This document shows, piece after piece, positions 35,554 through 45,400 of a DNA stretch of 64,000 nucleotides (its first letter is position 1; each line of letters begins with the position of its first letter). The stretch covers positions 1,984,001-2,048,000 of the forward strand of contig NZ_CP151802.1 of the NCBI RefSeq assembly GCF_038446665.1, given 5' to 3'. The translations under genes and the position numbers were made by a program. Source of the stretch: Lysobacter sp. FW306-1B-D06B. GTDB lineage: Bacteria > Pseudomonadota > Gammaproteobacteria > Xanthomonadales > Xanthomonadaceae. Under the pieces are notes generated by a model that was not told the DNA's origin, did no database searches, and was given only the letters and a program-made list of their open reading frames with translations.

Positions 35554-35582
35554 TGTCCAGAGGCGTGGAGCAAACCGCGCAA

Positions 35583-35978
35583 CTAGCGCTGGTTGAACGC
35601 CCACCGGCCCGGCCCGAGCAGCGCCACCGCTGCGGCGCCGAAGAGGTACATCAGCTGCAGCTCGATCGCCCAGCCGCCCTGGTCGTTGAGGCGGCCGATG
35701 TCGCCCAGGTGCACCAGGTACAGCGCGAACAGCATGTTGATCACGATGATGATGCCGCCGATTCGCGAGAAGAATCCGGCGATGACCAGCAAGGGCGCGA
35801 TGACCTCGCCGATGATCACGCCATAGGCGAAGAAGGCAGGAAAGCCCTGCGTTTCGACCAGCTTGAAGATGCCGTCCAGGCCGCCTTCGAGCTTGCTGAT
35901 GCCGTGCAGGAAAACCAGTACGCCGAGCGTGATGCGGAGAATCAGCTTGCCGATGTCTTGCTGGGTGGTGCTGTTCAT
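35583..35978 (-). CDS. DoxX-family membrane protein
   Basis: The 131-residue protein has four transmembrane helices and DoxX features: LILRITLGVLVFLHGISKLEGG at the N-terminus, VIIGEVIAPLLVIAGFFSRIGG in the middle and a C-terminal ELQLMYLFGAAAVALLGPG. DoxX-like proteins such as YqjF/YphA take part in quinone-linked or thiol redox processes and stress responses. The exact role is not visible here. It lies 61 bp downstream of the gspB stop on the same strand and could be cotranscribed, though no functional link is evident. Confidence 0.9.
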   Translation of the reverse strand: MNSTTQQDIGKLILRITLGVLVFLHGISKLEGGLDGIFKLVETQGFPAFFAYGVIIGEVIAPLLVIAGFFSRIGGIIIVINMLFALYLVHLGDIGRLNDQGGWAIELQLMYLFGAAAVALLGPGRWAFNQR

Positions 35979-36039
35979 GGCGCTACCCCGTTTGGTCGGA
36001 CCAGCGGATGGTCACGCGCCGCCGCCTCCGGCGCAACCG

Positions 36040-36810
36040 TCAGCGCAGGGGCAGGGACAGGCGGCGGCCGTGCCAGTTGAGGACCACGCCGTCGGCGGCG
36101 ATCTCTTCCACCACCGCTTCGCCCACCCGGTCGCCCTGGGCCACGCGCGTGCCGTCGATGATCGCGAAGCGCTGCGCCGGGGTGGCGCCCCACATGTGCA
36201 TGCTGATCTTCAGCGCCGGGAGCTGCTCGCGTTCGCCGGGCGAGAGATCGGCGAGGCGGACCGTGCCGCCGGCATCCGGCAAGGAAGGCAGGGTCGGGGC
36301 AGGGAGCGCCTCGGGTGCCGGCGTCGTCGCTGCAAGGGCGACGGGCGCAGCAGGTAGCGGTGCGGCCGATGGGGCGGCCGGAAGCTCACGCGCAGCGGGC
36401 GCGATGGCGGCGGGCGCCTGCGTCCGGGGCGTCGTTTCCACCGATGCCATCGGGGCGGCCGGGCGCACGTCGTGTGGCGCCGGTGTCGGCTGCGCGACGG
36501 GGCGCAGTGCGAAGGACGGCGCAGGTGCAGACCTCGCCATCGGTGCGGGCGGCTTGCTCATCGCCGTCCGCGGATCGTGTCGATCTGACGTCTGCACAGC
36601 GGACACGGATGCCGCACGGCTTGCCCACTGGCTCCACGCCAGCGCGGTCGCCGCCATCAGCACGGCCAGGCCTGCGAACCACCACGGCCATGCGCGTCGG
36701 CGCGGTGCGGTGGCATGGACGAGCGGCGGCAATTCGGCATGCAGGTCCGGCATCTGGCCGCGGCGGCGCTCGGCTTCGGACTTGCGCAGGGCGTCGAGGA
36801 TCAGCGACAT
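36040..36810 (-). CDS. gspB: General secretion pathway protein GspB
   Basis: The 256-residue protein starts MSLILDALRKSEAERRRGQMP, the GspB/ExeB hallmark. One transmembrane segment follows (WPWWFAGLAVLMAATALAW, about 41-60), then a long Pro/Ala-rich periplasmic linker and a C-terminal PilP/GspC-like domain (LKISMHMWGATPAQRFAIIDGTRVAQGDRVGE...). With GspA it inserts the type II secretin GspD into peptidoglycan and outer membrane. It begins 4 bp after the gspA stop, so the two are one operon. No other gsp gene is present in the window. Confidence 0.93.
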   Translation of the reverse strand: MSLILDALRKSEAERRRGQMPDLHAELPPLVHATAPRRRAWPWWFAGLAVLMAATALAWSQWASRAASVSAVQTSDRHDPRTAMSKPPAPMARSAPAPSFALRPVAQPTPAPHDVRPAAPMASVETTPRTQAPAAIAPAARELPAAPSAAPLPAAPVALAATTPAPEALPAPTLPSLPDAGGTVRLADLSPGEREQLPALKISMHMWGATPAQRFAIIDGTRVAQGDRVGEAVVEEIAADGVVLNWHGRRLSLPLR

Positions 36811-36814
36811 CGCC

Positions 36815-38104
36815 TCATTTCGCTCCGTCGGAAGGCGCGGCCAGCGAGCCGAGCAGTTGCGGTGTCCCGCCGCGCGAGGCCAGCGCCATCAAGGTGGCCG
36901 GGCCGACGACACCGTCGGCGGTCAGGCCGTGGTCGAGCTGGAAGCGGCGCACCGCATCCTGCATCGCCGCATCGAAGACCGCCGGGGCGTTCGATGCGGG
37001 CAGGTAACCGGGCTGCAGGCGACGCGCGATCCATTCGACGACGGCGCCGGTCGCGCCTGGGCGCAACGGCGCCTCGCGCAGCGCGGCGGCGAACGCTTCC
37101 GCGTCCAGGCCCGGCGCATGCACGACGGGCGCCGGTGCGGTGGCCACGGGGCGTGCAGGCGCCGGAATGGGCGCTTCGGCGCGCGCCGGAGCGCGCATCC
37201 ACCACCACGTGGCGAACCCGATCGTCGCCACCGCCAGCGCGGCCACCGGCACGGCGATGAACCAGCGACGACGGTGCGCATCGGATGCCTTCGCCGGCAA
37301 CACCTCCGCGGCCGCGCGATCGACCCAGCGCGCATCCAGCATCGCCACGTCGTGTGCGTAGCCGGCAAGCAGGCTGCGTTCGGCGATCACATTGACCAGG
37401 CGCGGCACGCCGCCGGCATGCAGGTGGATGCGCTTCACCGCCGAAGCGTCGAACGGGAAGCGCGTGCCACCGGCGATGCGGTAGCGATGACGCAGGTATT
37501 CGCCGGTCTCGGCGGCGTCCAATGGCGTGAGATGGAAGCGCGCGGTGATGCGCTGTGCGAGCTGGCGCAGGTCCTCGCGCGCGAGCATGCGGCGCAGTTC
37601 CGGCTGCGCCAGCAGCACGATCTGCAGCAGCTTCTGCGTCGGCGTCTCCAGATTGGTGAGCAGACGCACCTGCTCCAGTGCATCGACCGACAGGTTCTGC
37701 GCCTCGTCGATCACCAGCACCACGCGCAGGCCTTGCGCGTAGGCATCGAGCAGGTAGGCGTTGAGCGCGTCGATGAGCGCCTTGGCGCTGCCGTGACGGC
37801 CGTCGAGGTCGATGTGCAATTCCTCGCAGATCGTCTCCAGCAGTTCCACCGGCGTCTGGCGCGGGTTGAGCACCAGCGCGACGCGTGTGTTCTCCGGGAC
37901 CTGTTCCAGCAGCAGGCGGCACAGCGTCGTCTTGCCCGTGCCGACCTCGCCGGTGAGCTGCACGAAACCGCCGCCACCGCCCTGGGTGATGCCGAACAAC
38001 AGGTGCGCGAGCGCATCGCGGTGGCGCTCGCTGAGGAACACGAAACGCGGATCCGGCGTGATCGAGAACGGCGGCTCGCTCAGGCCGTAGTGCTCGAGAT
38101 ACAT
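36815..38104 (-). CDS. gspA: General secretion pathway ATPase GspA (ExeA-like)
   Basis: The 429-residue protein is an AAA+ ATPase with MYLEHYGLSEPPFSITPDPRF at the N-terminus, Walker A TGEVGTGKT (51-59) and Walker B VVLVIDEAQ (128-136). A transmembrane helix follows (about 281-303), and the periplasmic C-terminus ends in a peptidoglycan-binding type 1 domain (VFDAAMQDAVRRFQLDHGLTADGVVGPATL, about 377-406). In Aeromonas, ExeA with ExeB remodels peptidoglycan for secretin assembly. The adjacent gspB completes the pair. The rest of the type II system must lie elsewhere in the genome. Confidence 0.93.
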   Translation of the reverse strand: MYLEHYGLSEPPFSITPDPRFVFLSERHRDALAHLLFGITQGGGGGFVQLTGEVGTGKTTLCRLLLEQVPENTRVALVLNPRQTPVELLETICEELHIDLDGRHGSAKALIDALNAYLLDAYAQGLRVVLVIDEAQNLSVDALEQVRLLTNLETPTQKLLQIVLLAQPELRRMLAREDLRQLAQRITARFHLTPLDAAETGEYLRHRYRIAGGTRFPFDASAVKRIHLHAGGVPRLVNVIAERSLLAGYAHDVAMLDARWVDRAAAEVLPAKASDAHRRRWFIAVPVAALAVATIGFATWWWMRAPARAEAPIPAPARPVATAPAPVVHAPGLDAEAFAAALREAPLRPGATGAVVEWIARRLQPGYLPASNAPAVFDAAMQDAVRRFQLDHGLTADGVVGPATLMALASRGGTPQLLGSLAAPSDGAK

Positions 38105-38167
38105 GCGCTGCCAAGTCGGGGTGAGGCGTCTAGCCTGCCACGAAATCGGCCGGACAGGCGCGGCGGA

Positions 38168-39106
38168 TCACTCCGCTGCGCCTTTTGCTTCCGCCGTGCC
38201 CAGCACTTCCTGCTGCAGCGGGCGCGGCCGGCCCAGCAGCGGATGGATGAACACGGCGGCGAGGATGATGGCCACGCCGACGTAGAACAGCGTCGTCAGC
38301 TCGCGCTGCTCGCCCAGCAACAGCACGGCCAGGACGATGGCGTAGACCGGCTCCAGGTTCACCGCCAGCTGCTGCGCGAACGCGCTCATGTGGCGCAGCG
38401 CCACCAGCGACAGACTGAACGGGAGCAGCGTGCAGGCCAGCGCGAGCGCGACCAGCAGCGCGCCGTCGTGTGCACTCGGCGCCACCAGCAGCGGGCCCGC
38501 GAAGGCGGGGAAGATCACCGGCATCAGCGGGGCCAGCAGCGTCAGCACGAGCACGCCCGCGCCCAGCTCCAGCGCGGTGACGGTGAGCGGATCGCCGTGC
38601 TCGACCATGCGCTTGTTGAGCGAACCGAAGATCGCCACGAGGAAAGCCGACAGCGCGCCCACCGCGATGCCCACGCGCATGCCGGCCGGCACGCCGCCGA
38701 CCACCAGCACCACGCCGGGCAGGACCATCAGGCCCAGCGCGAGCTCGCGCTTGGAGAAGCGCGTGCGCGTCAGCCACGGCTCGATCATCGCCACGAACAC
38801 CGTGCCCAGCGCCATGCAGGTGGCGCCCACCGAAGCGTTGGAGAGCTTGATCGCGCCGTAGAAGGTGAGCCAGTGCAGCGCCACGAGTGCGCCGATGCCG
38901 GCGTAGGCGAGCATCGTCCGCGCCGACATCGCGCGCAGTCCGCGCCACACGCGCGGCACCAGCGCCAGCGCCGCTACCACCAGCAGCATGCGCCACCACA
39001 CCAGCGGCAGCGCGGGCAGGGTGATGAGCTTGCCCAGGATCGCGGTGAAGCCCCACAGCAGCACGCAGAAATGGATTTGCAGTTGCGCTTTGCTGGACGG
39101 GGTCAT
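38168..39106 (-). CDS. EamA/DMT-family transporter
   Basis: The 312-residue protein has ten hydrophobic segments in two EamA repeats (for example IHFCVLLWGFTAILGKLITLP at the N-terminus and LLPFSLSLVALRHMSAFAQQLAVNLEPVYAIVLAVLLLGEQ in the second repeat with the usual EP...E signature). Members export amino acids, nucleobases or other metabolites across the inner membrane; the substrate cannot be told. I start at the ATG at 39106; longer frames run into repeat DNA. It ends 63 bp before the gspA start and is on the same strand, but a functional tie is unlikely. Confidence 0.9.
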   Translation of the reverse strand: MTPSSKAQLQIHFCVLLWGFTAILGKLITLPALPLVWWRMLLVVAALALVPRVWRGLRAMSARTMLAYAGIGALVALHWLTFYGAIKLSNASVGATCMALGTVFVAMIEPWLTRTRFSKRELALGLMVLPGVVLVVGGVPAGMRVGIAVGALSAFLVAIFGSLNKRMVEHGDPLTVTALELGAGVLVLTLLAPLMPVIFPAFAGPLLVAPSAHDGALLVALALACTLLPFSLSLVALRHMSAFAQQLAVNLEPVYAIVLAVLLLGEQRELTTLFYVGVAIILAAVFIHPLLGRPRPLQQEVLGTAEAKGAAE

Positions 39107-39234
39107 GCGATGGAAGCGGGGCGGGAAAGGGGAGTCATTGTCGCCGGAACGTGCGGTCGCGCGGGGATGCGTTGGGTCACCCATCGGCTCACCGTCGTCC
39201 CGGCGACCTGCAAGCGGGAGAGGGGCTATAGGAA

Positions 39235-39430
39235 CACCGTCGTTCCAAGACACCGTCGTCTCCAAAAAAAACCGTCATCCCCAAGACACCGTCATCCCGG
39301 CGAAGGCCGGGATCCAGGCCGTCACGCCTTCTCGAAGCCGCCATGCAAAGCGGCTGTGGCGAGTCTTCACCGCCCGGCCTTCGCCGACCCTCACCCCAAC
39401 CCCTCTCCCGGTGGGAGAGGGGCTTTCGCC
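39235..39430. repeat. Cluster of short tandem and hairpin repeats in the gap 39107-39554
   Basis: The 448-bp gap holds an imperfect tandem array of about four units of (CA)CCGTCrTyCC...AAGA at 39235-39300. A family C hairpin follows (CATCCCGGCGAAGGCCGGGATC, 39293-39313), then a family B element (CCCCAACCCCTCTCCCGGTG and GGAGAGGGG, 39394-39422). The last 60 bp (39485-39545) are A+T-rich and promoter-like. No coding gene is supported here. Confidence 0.75.
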
Positions 39431-39495
39431 CTATCACCGGCGCCCGCAGGAGCGTTCCGCAAACCCCGTCACATTTGCCGACTCGGGCGCAAAAA

Positions 39496-39524
39496 TTGGC
39501 AAATTCTTAACAATTCGATTTAGG
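39496..39524 (+). promoter_or_regulatory. Sigma-70-like promoter candidate for the TonB receptor at 39555
   Basis: TTGGCA (39496-39501) and TTTAGG (39519-39524) are separated by 17 bases in the only A+T-rich stretch of the upstream region. The -35 is good and the -10 is poor, so this is tentative. I see no Fur or Zur palindrome in it. Confidence 0.35.
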
Positions 39525-39554
39525 CTGGGGGACCGCCAACGCCAGGGAGTGCCC

Positions 39555-42008
<2,454 letters not shown>

Positions 42009-42020
42009 GCACGACGATCT

Positions 42021-42062
42021 GAAAGCCCCTCTCCCGCGTGCGGGAGAGGGGTGGGGTGAGGG
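42021..42062. terminator. Family B hairpin after the TonB receptor
   Basis: GCCCCTCTCCCGC and GCGGGAGAGGGG form a 10-12-bp stem 13 bp after the stop at 42008. It is an inverted copy of the family B repeats at 39394 and 56060 and sits in terminator position. Confidence 0.7.
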
Positions 42063-42115
42063 CAGGGCCGCCGTCACCTTCCAACGCGTTTCCCTGCATT
42101 GCGCGGTGTCTCCCC

Positions 42116-42460
42116 ATGAGCGACGCCTACCTCGCCCACCTGCACGACCTGCTCGATCCGCTCGGTGCCGTCACTACGCGCGCGATGTTCGGCGGCCACG
42201 GTGTCTATCTCGACGGCGCGCTGATCGGCGTGGTGATGGGCGAGGCGCTGTACCTGAAAGTCGACGACGAGACGCGACTGCTCTTCGAAGCCGCCGGGTG
42301 CGAACCCTATGTGTACCTGGGACAGGCCGAGCCGATCACGATGAGTTACTGGTCGCTGCCCGACGCGGCGATGGATTCGGCCGAAGCGATGCGCCCGTGG
42401 GCGGAACTGGCGCGCGCTGCGGCGTCGCGGGCGTCGCGGAAGCCCAAACGCGATCGGTAG
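42116..42460 (+). CDS. TfoX N-terminal domain protein
   Basis: The 114-residue protein is a stand-alone TfoX-N domain: YLAHLHDLLDPLGAVTTRAMFGGHGVYLDGALIGVVMGEALYLKVDDETRLLFEAAGCEPYVY, with the family's RxMFGGxGxY motif (residues about 22-31). Full-length TfoX/Sxy activates competence genes together with CRP; single-domain copies are common and of uncertain role. The C-terminal basic tail (RASRKPKRDR) is not part of the domain. The next genes are unrelated. The start at 42116 gives the standard domain boundary. Confidence 0.9.
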   Translation: MSDAYLAHLHDLLDPLGAVTTRAMFGGHGVYLDGALIGVVMGEALYLKVDDETRLLFEAAGCEPYVYLGQAEPITMSYWSLPDAAMDSAEAMRPWAELARAAASRASRKPKRDR

Positions 42461-42480
42461 CGGGTACGCGTCGCAGTGGC

Positions 42481-42530
42481 ACCGTCATCCCGGCGAAGGC
42501 CGGGACCCAGGCGGTCACGCTCGGCGTGTC
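42481..42530. repeat. Family C repeat
   Basis: CATCCCGGCGAAGGCCGGGA (42485-42504) followed by CCCAGGCGGTCACGC is nearly the same as the element at 39293-39330. It overlaps the 3' end of one reading frame of the small frameshifted ORF at 42532-42712. Confidence 0.75.
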
Positions 42531-42531
42531 A

Positions 42532-42712
42532 TCACCGCGCCGTCTGCGCCTGCGCTGAGCGGTACCTGGACATGAGCTTCTGCAGCCTTTGCTCCTCCAG
42601 CGCGTTCCTGGCGAACGCCTGAAGGCGCAGGTTGAACTGCTCCAGCGCCGCTGGATCGGCGAATACGATCCGTGATGCGGAAGAGGAAACGTACATCCGA
42701 CTGCTGCGGCAT
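42532..42712 (-). pseudogene. Small ORF apparently interrupted by a +1 frameshift
   Basis: An ATG at 42712 is preceded by a strong AAGGAG Shine-Dalgarno sequence and encodes MPQQSDVRFLFRITDRI. After about 16 codons this frame loses the G/C bias at third codon positions. The neighbouring frame (+1) gains it and continues as VFADPAALEQFNLRLQAF and then QRLQKLMSRYRSAQAQ to a TGA at 42532. A 60-residue protein read across the two frames is the best explanation. It could be a decaying gene, a sequencing error or a programmed shift; I see no obvious slippery heptamer. I recognise no family. Confidence 0.5.
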
Positions 42713-42790
42713 GGCTGGCTCCTTGTAGGCCTGCGGCGTACCTTCCGGAACCGCTGCACGCTTCGTCCATGAGAAAAGGCCGGGGCCCCA

Positions 42791-42817
42791 TGTCGATTCC
42801 GGGCCTTTCCATTCGTC
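42791..42817 (+). promoter_or_regulatory. ECF42-type promoter candidate for yceI-DUF1428
   Basis: TGTCGA (42791-42796), 17 bases, CGTC (42814-42817), with the last two spacer bases TT. The -10 ends 50 bp before the ATG at 42868. The first 11 bases (TGTCGATTCCG) are identical to those of the YCII-operon promoter candidate at 47939-47929. Confidence 0.7.
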
Positions 42818-42867
42818 GTTCCAGAGAAGGCCGCAATAGCGCTGGCCGTACACAACGAGGAATCCCA

Positions 42868-43461
42868 ATGTCCGCACGCCGCATTTCGCCGTTCGCGACG
42901 CTTGTCGCCGTCGCGCTGTTGTCTGCCGCCGCCACGGCCACGGCCGCGCCCGCCACCTACGAGATCGACCCCGCCCACACCTTCCCCAGTTTCGAAGCCG
43001 ACCACATGGGCATCTCGGTGTGGCGCGGCAAGTTCAACCGCAGCAGCGGCGAGATCCTGCTGGACCGCGCCGCGGGCACGGGCAGCGTCAAGGTGGTCAT
43101 CGACACCGACAGCATCGACTACGGCCTGGACGCGATGAACGAGCACGCGCGCAACGACACGCTGCTGGACACGGCGAAGTTCCCGCAGGCCACCTACACC
43201 GGAACGCTGGCGGACTTCCGCGACGGCGCGCCCACGCGCGTGAAGGGCGAGTTGACGCTGCACGGCGTCACGCGCCCCGTGGACCTGACGATCGAGCGCT
43301 TCAAGTGCATCCCGCATCCGCTCAACAAGCGCGAGCTCTGCGGCGCCGACGCGCGTGGCGAATTCCGCCGAGACGCGTTCGGCATCGACGCCGGCAAGGA
43401 CTACGGCTTCGACATGAACGTGGCGCTGCGCATCCAGGTCGAAGCCACGCGCAAGCCGTGA
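42868..43461 (+). CDS. YceI-family periplasmic protein
   Basis: The 197-residue protein has a signal peptide (PFATLVAVALLSAAATATA) and the lipocalin-like YceI barrel (YEIDPAHTFPSFEADHMGISVWRGKFNRSSGEILLD; IDTDSIDYGLDAMNEHARNDTLLD; VKGELTLHGVTRPVDLTI; FGIDAGKDYGFDMNVALRI). Family members bind isoprenoid-quinone-like lipids and respond to stress or base. The start has an ACGAGG element upstream. An ECF42-type promoter candidate lies 50 bp upstream, and DUF1428 follows 70 bp downstream on the same strand, so this pair probably belongs to the regulon of the convergent sigma-factor operon. Confidence 0.92.
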   Translation: MSARRISPFATLVAVALLSAAATATAAPATYEIDPAHTFPSFEADHMGISVWRGKFNRSSGEILLDRAAGTGSVKVVIDTDSIDYGLDAMNEHARNDTLLDTAKFPQATYTGTLADFRDGAPTRVKGELTLHGVTRPVDLTIERFKCIPHPLNKRELCGADARGEFRRDAFGIDAGKDYGFDMNVALRIQVEATRKP

Positions 43462-43531
43462 AGCAGACCTCGCGCTAACACCGCATCCCGCATCCTGCGG
43501 CTTCCCGCCGCGTATCCCAGGAGTGAAAACG

Positions 43532-43897
43532 ATGGCTTTCTATGTCGATGGTTTCGTCGTCCCGGTTCCCAAGGACAGCGTGGACGCCTACCGCAAGCTG
43601 GCGCGCACGGCCGGCAAGGTCTGGCTCGAGTACGGTGCGCTGGAATACCACGAGTGCGTCGCCGACGACGTCCAGCCGGGCAAGACCACGTCCTTCCCGC
43701 AGTCGGTGAAACTCAAGCCGAACGAGGTCGTGGTGTTCTCGTGGATCACCTACAAGTCGCGCGCCGCGCGCGACCGGATCAACGCCAAGGTGATGAAGGA
43801 TCCGCGCATCGCCGGGCTGGACCCCAAGAGCATGCCGTTCGACGGCAAGCGCATGTTCTGGGGCGGGTTCAAGCCGATCGTTTCGATGACGGCATAA
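43532..43897 (+). CDS. DUF1428 family protein
   Basis: The 121-residue cytoplasmic protein is a typical DUF1428 (dimeric alpha/beta barrel-like) member: FYVDGFVVPVPKDSVDAYRKLARTAGKVWLEYGALEYHECVADDV, SFPQSVKLKPNEVVVFSWI and MPFDGKRMFWGGFKP. Its biochemical role is unknown. The start at 43532 has CAGGAG nine bases upstream. The family is often encoded near YCII/DGPF and VOC proteins and their ECF sigma factor, as here. Its last 29 bases overlap the 3' end of the convergent sigma-factor gene. Confidence 0.93.
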   Translation: MAFYVDGFVVPVPKDSVDAYRKLARTAGKVWLEYGALEYHECVADDVQPGKTTSFPQSVKLKPNEVVVFSWITYKSRAARDRINAKVMKDPRIAGLDPKSMPFDGKRMFWGGFKPIVSMTA

Positions 43898-45191
43898 GCG
43901 CGCCCGCGTCGCCGGACGCCGCCGCGCATTCGGCGGCGCGCCGGTGCAGCAGCGCCTGTTCGCGCGCGTTGCGGGTCATGTCCGCAGCGCGTTCGAATTC
44001 GATGCGTGCCTCGTCCCAGCGCTCGAGCTTCTTGAGCAGGTCGCCGCGCACCGCGGGGAGCAGGTGGTAGTCCTTCAGCGCCGGCTCGTCCTTCAGCGCG
44101 TCCACGACCGCCAATCCCGATGCCGGGCCGAACAACATCGACAGCGCCACCGCGCGGTTGAGTTCGATCACCGGCGAGGGCGTGATGCGCGCCAATGCGC
44201 CGTACAGGCCGACGATCGCGGCCCAGTCGGTTTCCTCCGCGGTCCTCGCGCGGGCATGGCAGGCCGCGATGGCGGCTTGCAGCGTGTACGGGCTGCCCGC
44301 CGGATGGCGCGCGGAGCCGAGCTTCTGCGCGCGCTCCAGTGCGCTCAATCCGCGGTGGATCAGCAGCTGGTCCCAACGCGCGCGGTTCTGTTCGAGCAGC
44401 AGCACCGGTTCGCCATCGGGACCGATGCGTGCGGCCGCGCGCGAGGCCTGGATTTCCATCAGCGCAATAAGCCCGTGCACTTCCGCTTCGTCGGGCATCA
44501 GCTCGGCGAGCATGCGGCCCAGGCGCTGCGCGTCCTCGCACAGGCCGGGGCGCATCCAGTCGTCGCCGGCGGTGGCCGCATAGCCTTCGTTGAAGATCAG
44601 GTAGATCACTGCCAGCACCGACGACAGGCGCTCGTTCAGTTCGTCGCCGCGCGGCACTTCGTAGGGCACCTGCTTCTCGGCCAGCGTGCGCTTGGCGCGG
44701 ACGATGCGCTGGGCGATGGTGGCTTCGGGCACCAGGAACGCGCGCGCGATCTCGTCCGTGGTCAAGCCGCCGAGCAGGCGCAGCGTCAAGGCCACCTGCG
44801 CATGCGTGGGCAGCACGGGATGGCAGGCTGTGAAGACCAGGCGCAGCAGGTCGTCGTTGAACGGGTTGTCGAGCGCGTCGATGTGCGCGTCGTCGGCGTG
44901 CGCCTGTTCGTCTTCCAGTTCGCGTGCGATCTCCTCGTGCTTGCGCTGCTGAAGCTTGCTGCGGCGCAGGCGGTCGATGGCGCGGTGCTTGGCGGTGGCC
45001 ATCAGCCATGCGCCGGGCTGGTCGGGCACGCCGCTGTCGGGCCATTTCTCCAGCGCGGCGACGAGCGCGTCCTGCGCGAGTTCCTCGGCCAGCCCCACGT
45101 CGCGCACCATGCGCGCGAGCGAGGCGATGAGTCGGGCGGATTCGATGCGCCAGACGGCATCGATGGTGCGATGGAGGTCGGTCGCCGTCAT
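43869..45191 (-). CDS. ECF RNA polymerase sigma factor with C-terminal extension (ECF42-type)
   Basis: The 440-residue sigma factor has region 2 at about residues 10-80 (ARLIASLARMVRDVGLAEELAQDALVAALEKWP; GAWLMATAKHRAIDRLRR) and region 4 at about 115-172 (VALTLRLLGGLTTDEIARAFLVPEATIAQRIVRAKRTL). A 260-residue C-terminal extension of helical, TPR-like sequence follows (VIYLIFNEGYAATAG..., LLIHRGLSALERAQKLG..., WAAIVGLYGALARITPSPVIELNRAVA). This architecture and the YCII (DGPF) neighbours define the ECF42 group, which lacks a membrane anti-sigma factor, and none is encoded here. It lies 209 bp after the SRPBCC gene with a family A repeat between, and is probably the last gene of the operon. Confidence 0.92.
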   Translation of the reverse strand: MTATDLHRTIDAVWRIESARLIASLARMVRDVGLAEELAQDALVAALEKWPDSGVPDQPGAWLMATAKHRAIDRLRRSKLQQRKHEEIARELEDEQAHADDAHIDALDNPFNDDLLRLVFTACHPVLPTHAQVALTLRLLGGLTTDEIARAFLVPEATIAQRIVRAKRTLAEKQVPYEVPRGDELNERLSSVLAVIYLIFNEGYAATAGDDWMRPGLCEDAQRLGRMLAELMPDEAEVHGLIALMEIQASRAAARIGPDGEPVLLLEQNRARWDQLLIHRGLSALERAQKLGSARHPAGSPYTLQAAIAACHARARTAEETDWAAIVGLYGALARITPSPVIELNRAVALSMLFGPASGLAVVDALKDEPALKDYHLLPAVRGDLLKKLERWDEARIEFERAADMTRNAREQALLHRRAAECAAASGDAGALMPSSKRSA

Positions 45192-45240
45192 AGGCGGACG
45201 ATGGAACCATCGTGGGAGGTCAGGTGCAAGTGCGGTCCAT

Positions 45241-45369
45241 CCTCTCCCCTTGCGGGAGAGGGACAGGCCGCCGCAGGCGGCCAGGGAGAGGGGTAACCGG
45301 TCGCGGCAGGCGCGCTTCGCGCGACCCCTCATCCGACCTTCGGGCACCTTCTCCCTCAAGGGGAGAAGG
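45241..45369. repeat. Composite family A repeat between SRPBCC and sigma-factor genes
   Basis: It has the same general design as 24221-24347: a hairpin at each end (CCTCTCCCC...GGGAGAGG and CCTTCTCCC...GGGAGAAGG). The right half contains ACCCCTCATCCG-CTTCGGGCACC almost as in the other copy. An extra GGCCGCC/GGCGGCC hairpin is present in the left half. It occupies most of the 209-bp gap inside the putative operon. Confidence 0.85.
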
Positions 45370-45400
45370 AATCAACGACACGTACTGAAAGCAAAAGGCT

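Noticed and set aside
36008..39523. 1171-codon open frame on the plus strand
   Set aside because: It lies antisense to gspB, gspA and the EamA gene, whose products are clearly recognised, so it is a compositional shadow.
39496..39524. Fur box upstream of the large TonB receptor
   Set aside because: The A+T-rich stretch has no dyad resembling the GATAAT-type Fur hexamers, so iron control is not supported.
44874..44904. A further TGTCGA followed by CGTC in the sigma-factor gene
   Set aside because: The spacing is 18 rather than 17 bases, it lies inside coding sequence on the antisense strand, and no gene starts downstream.
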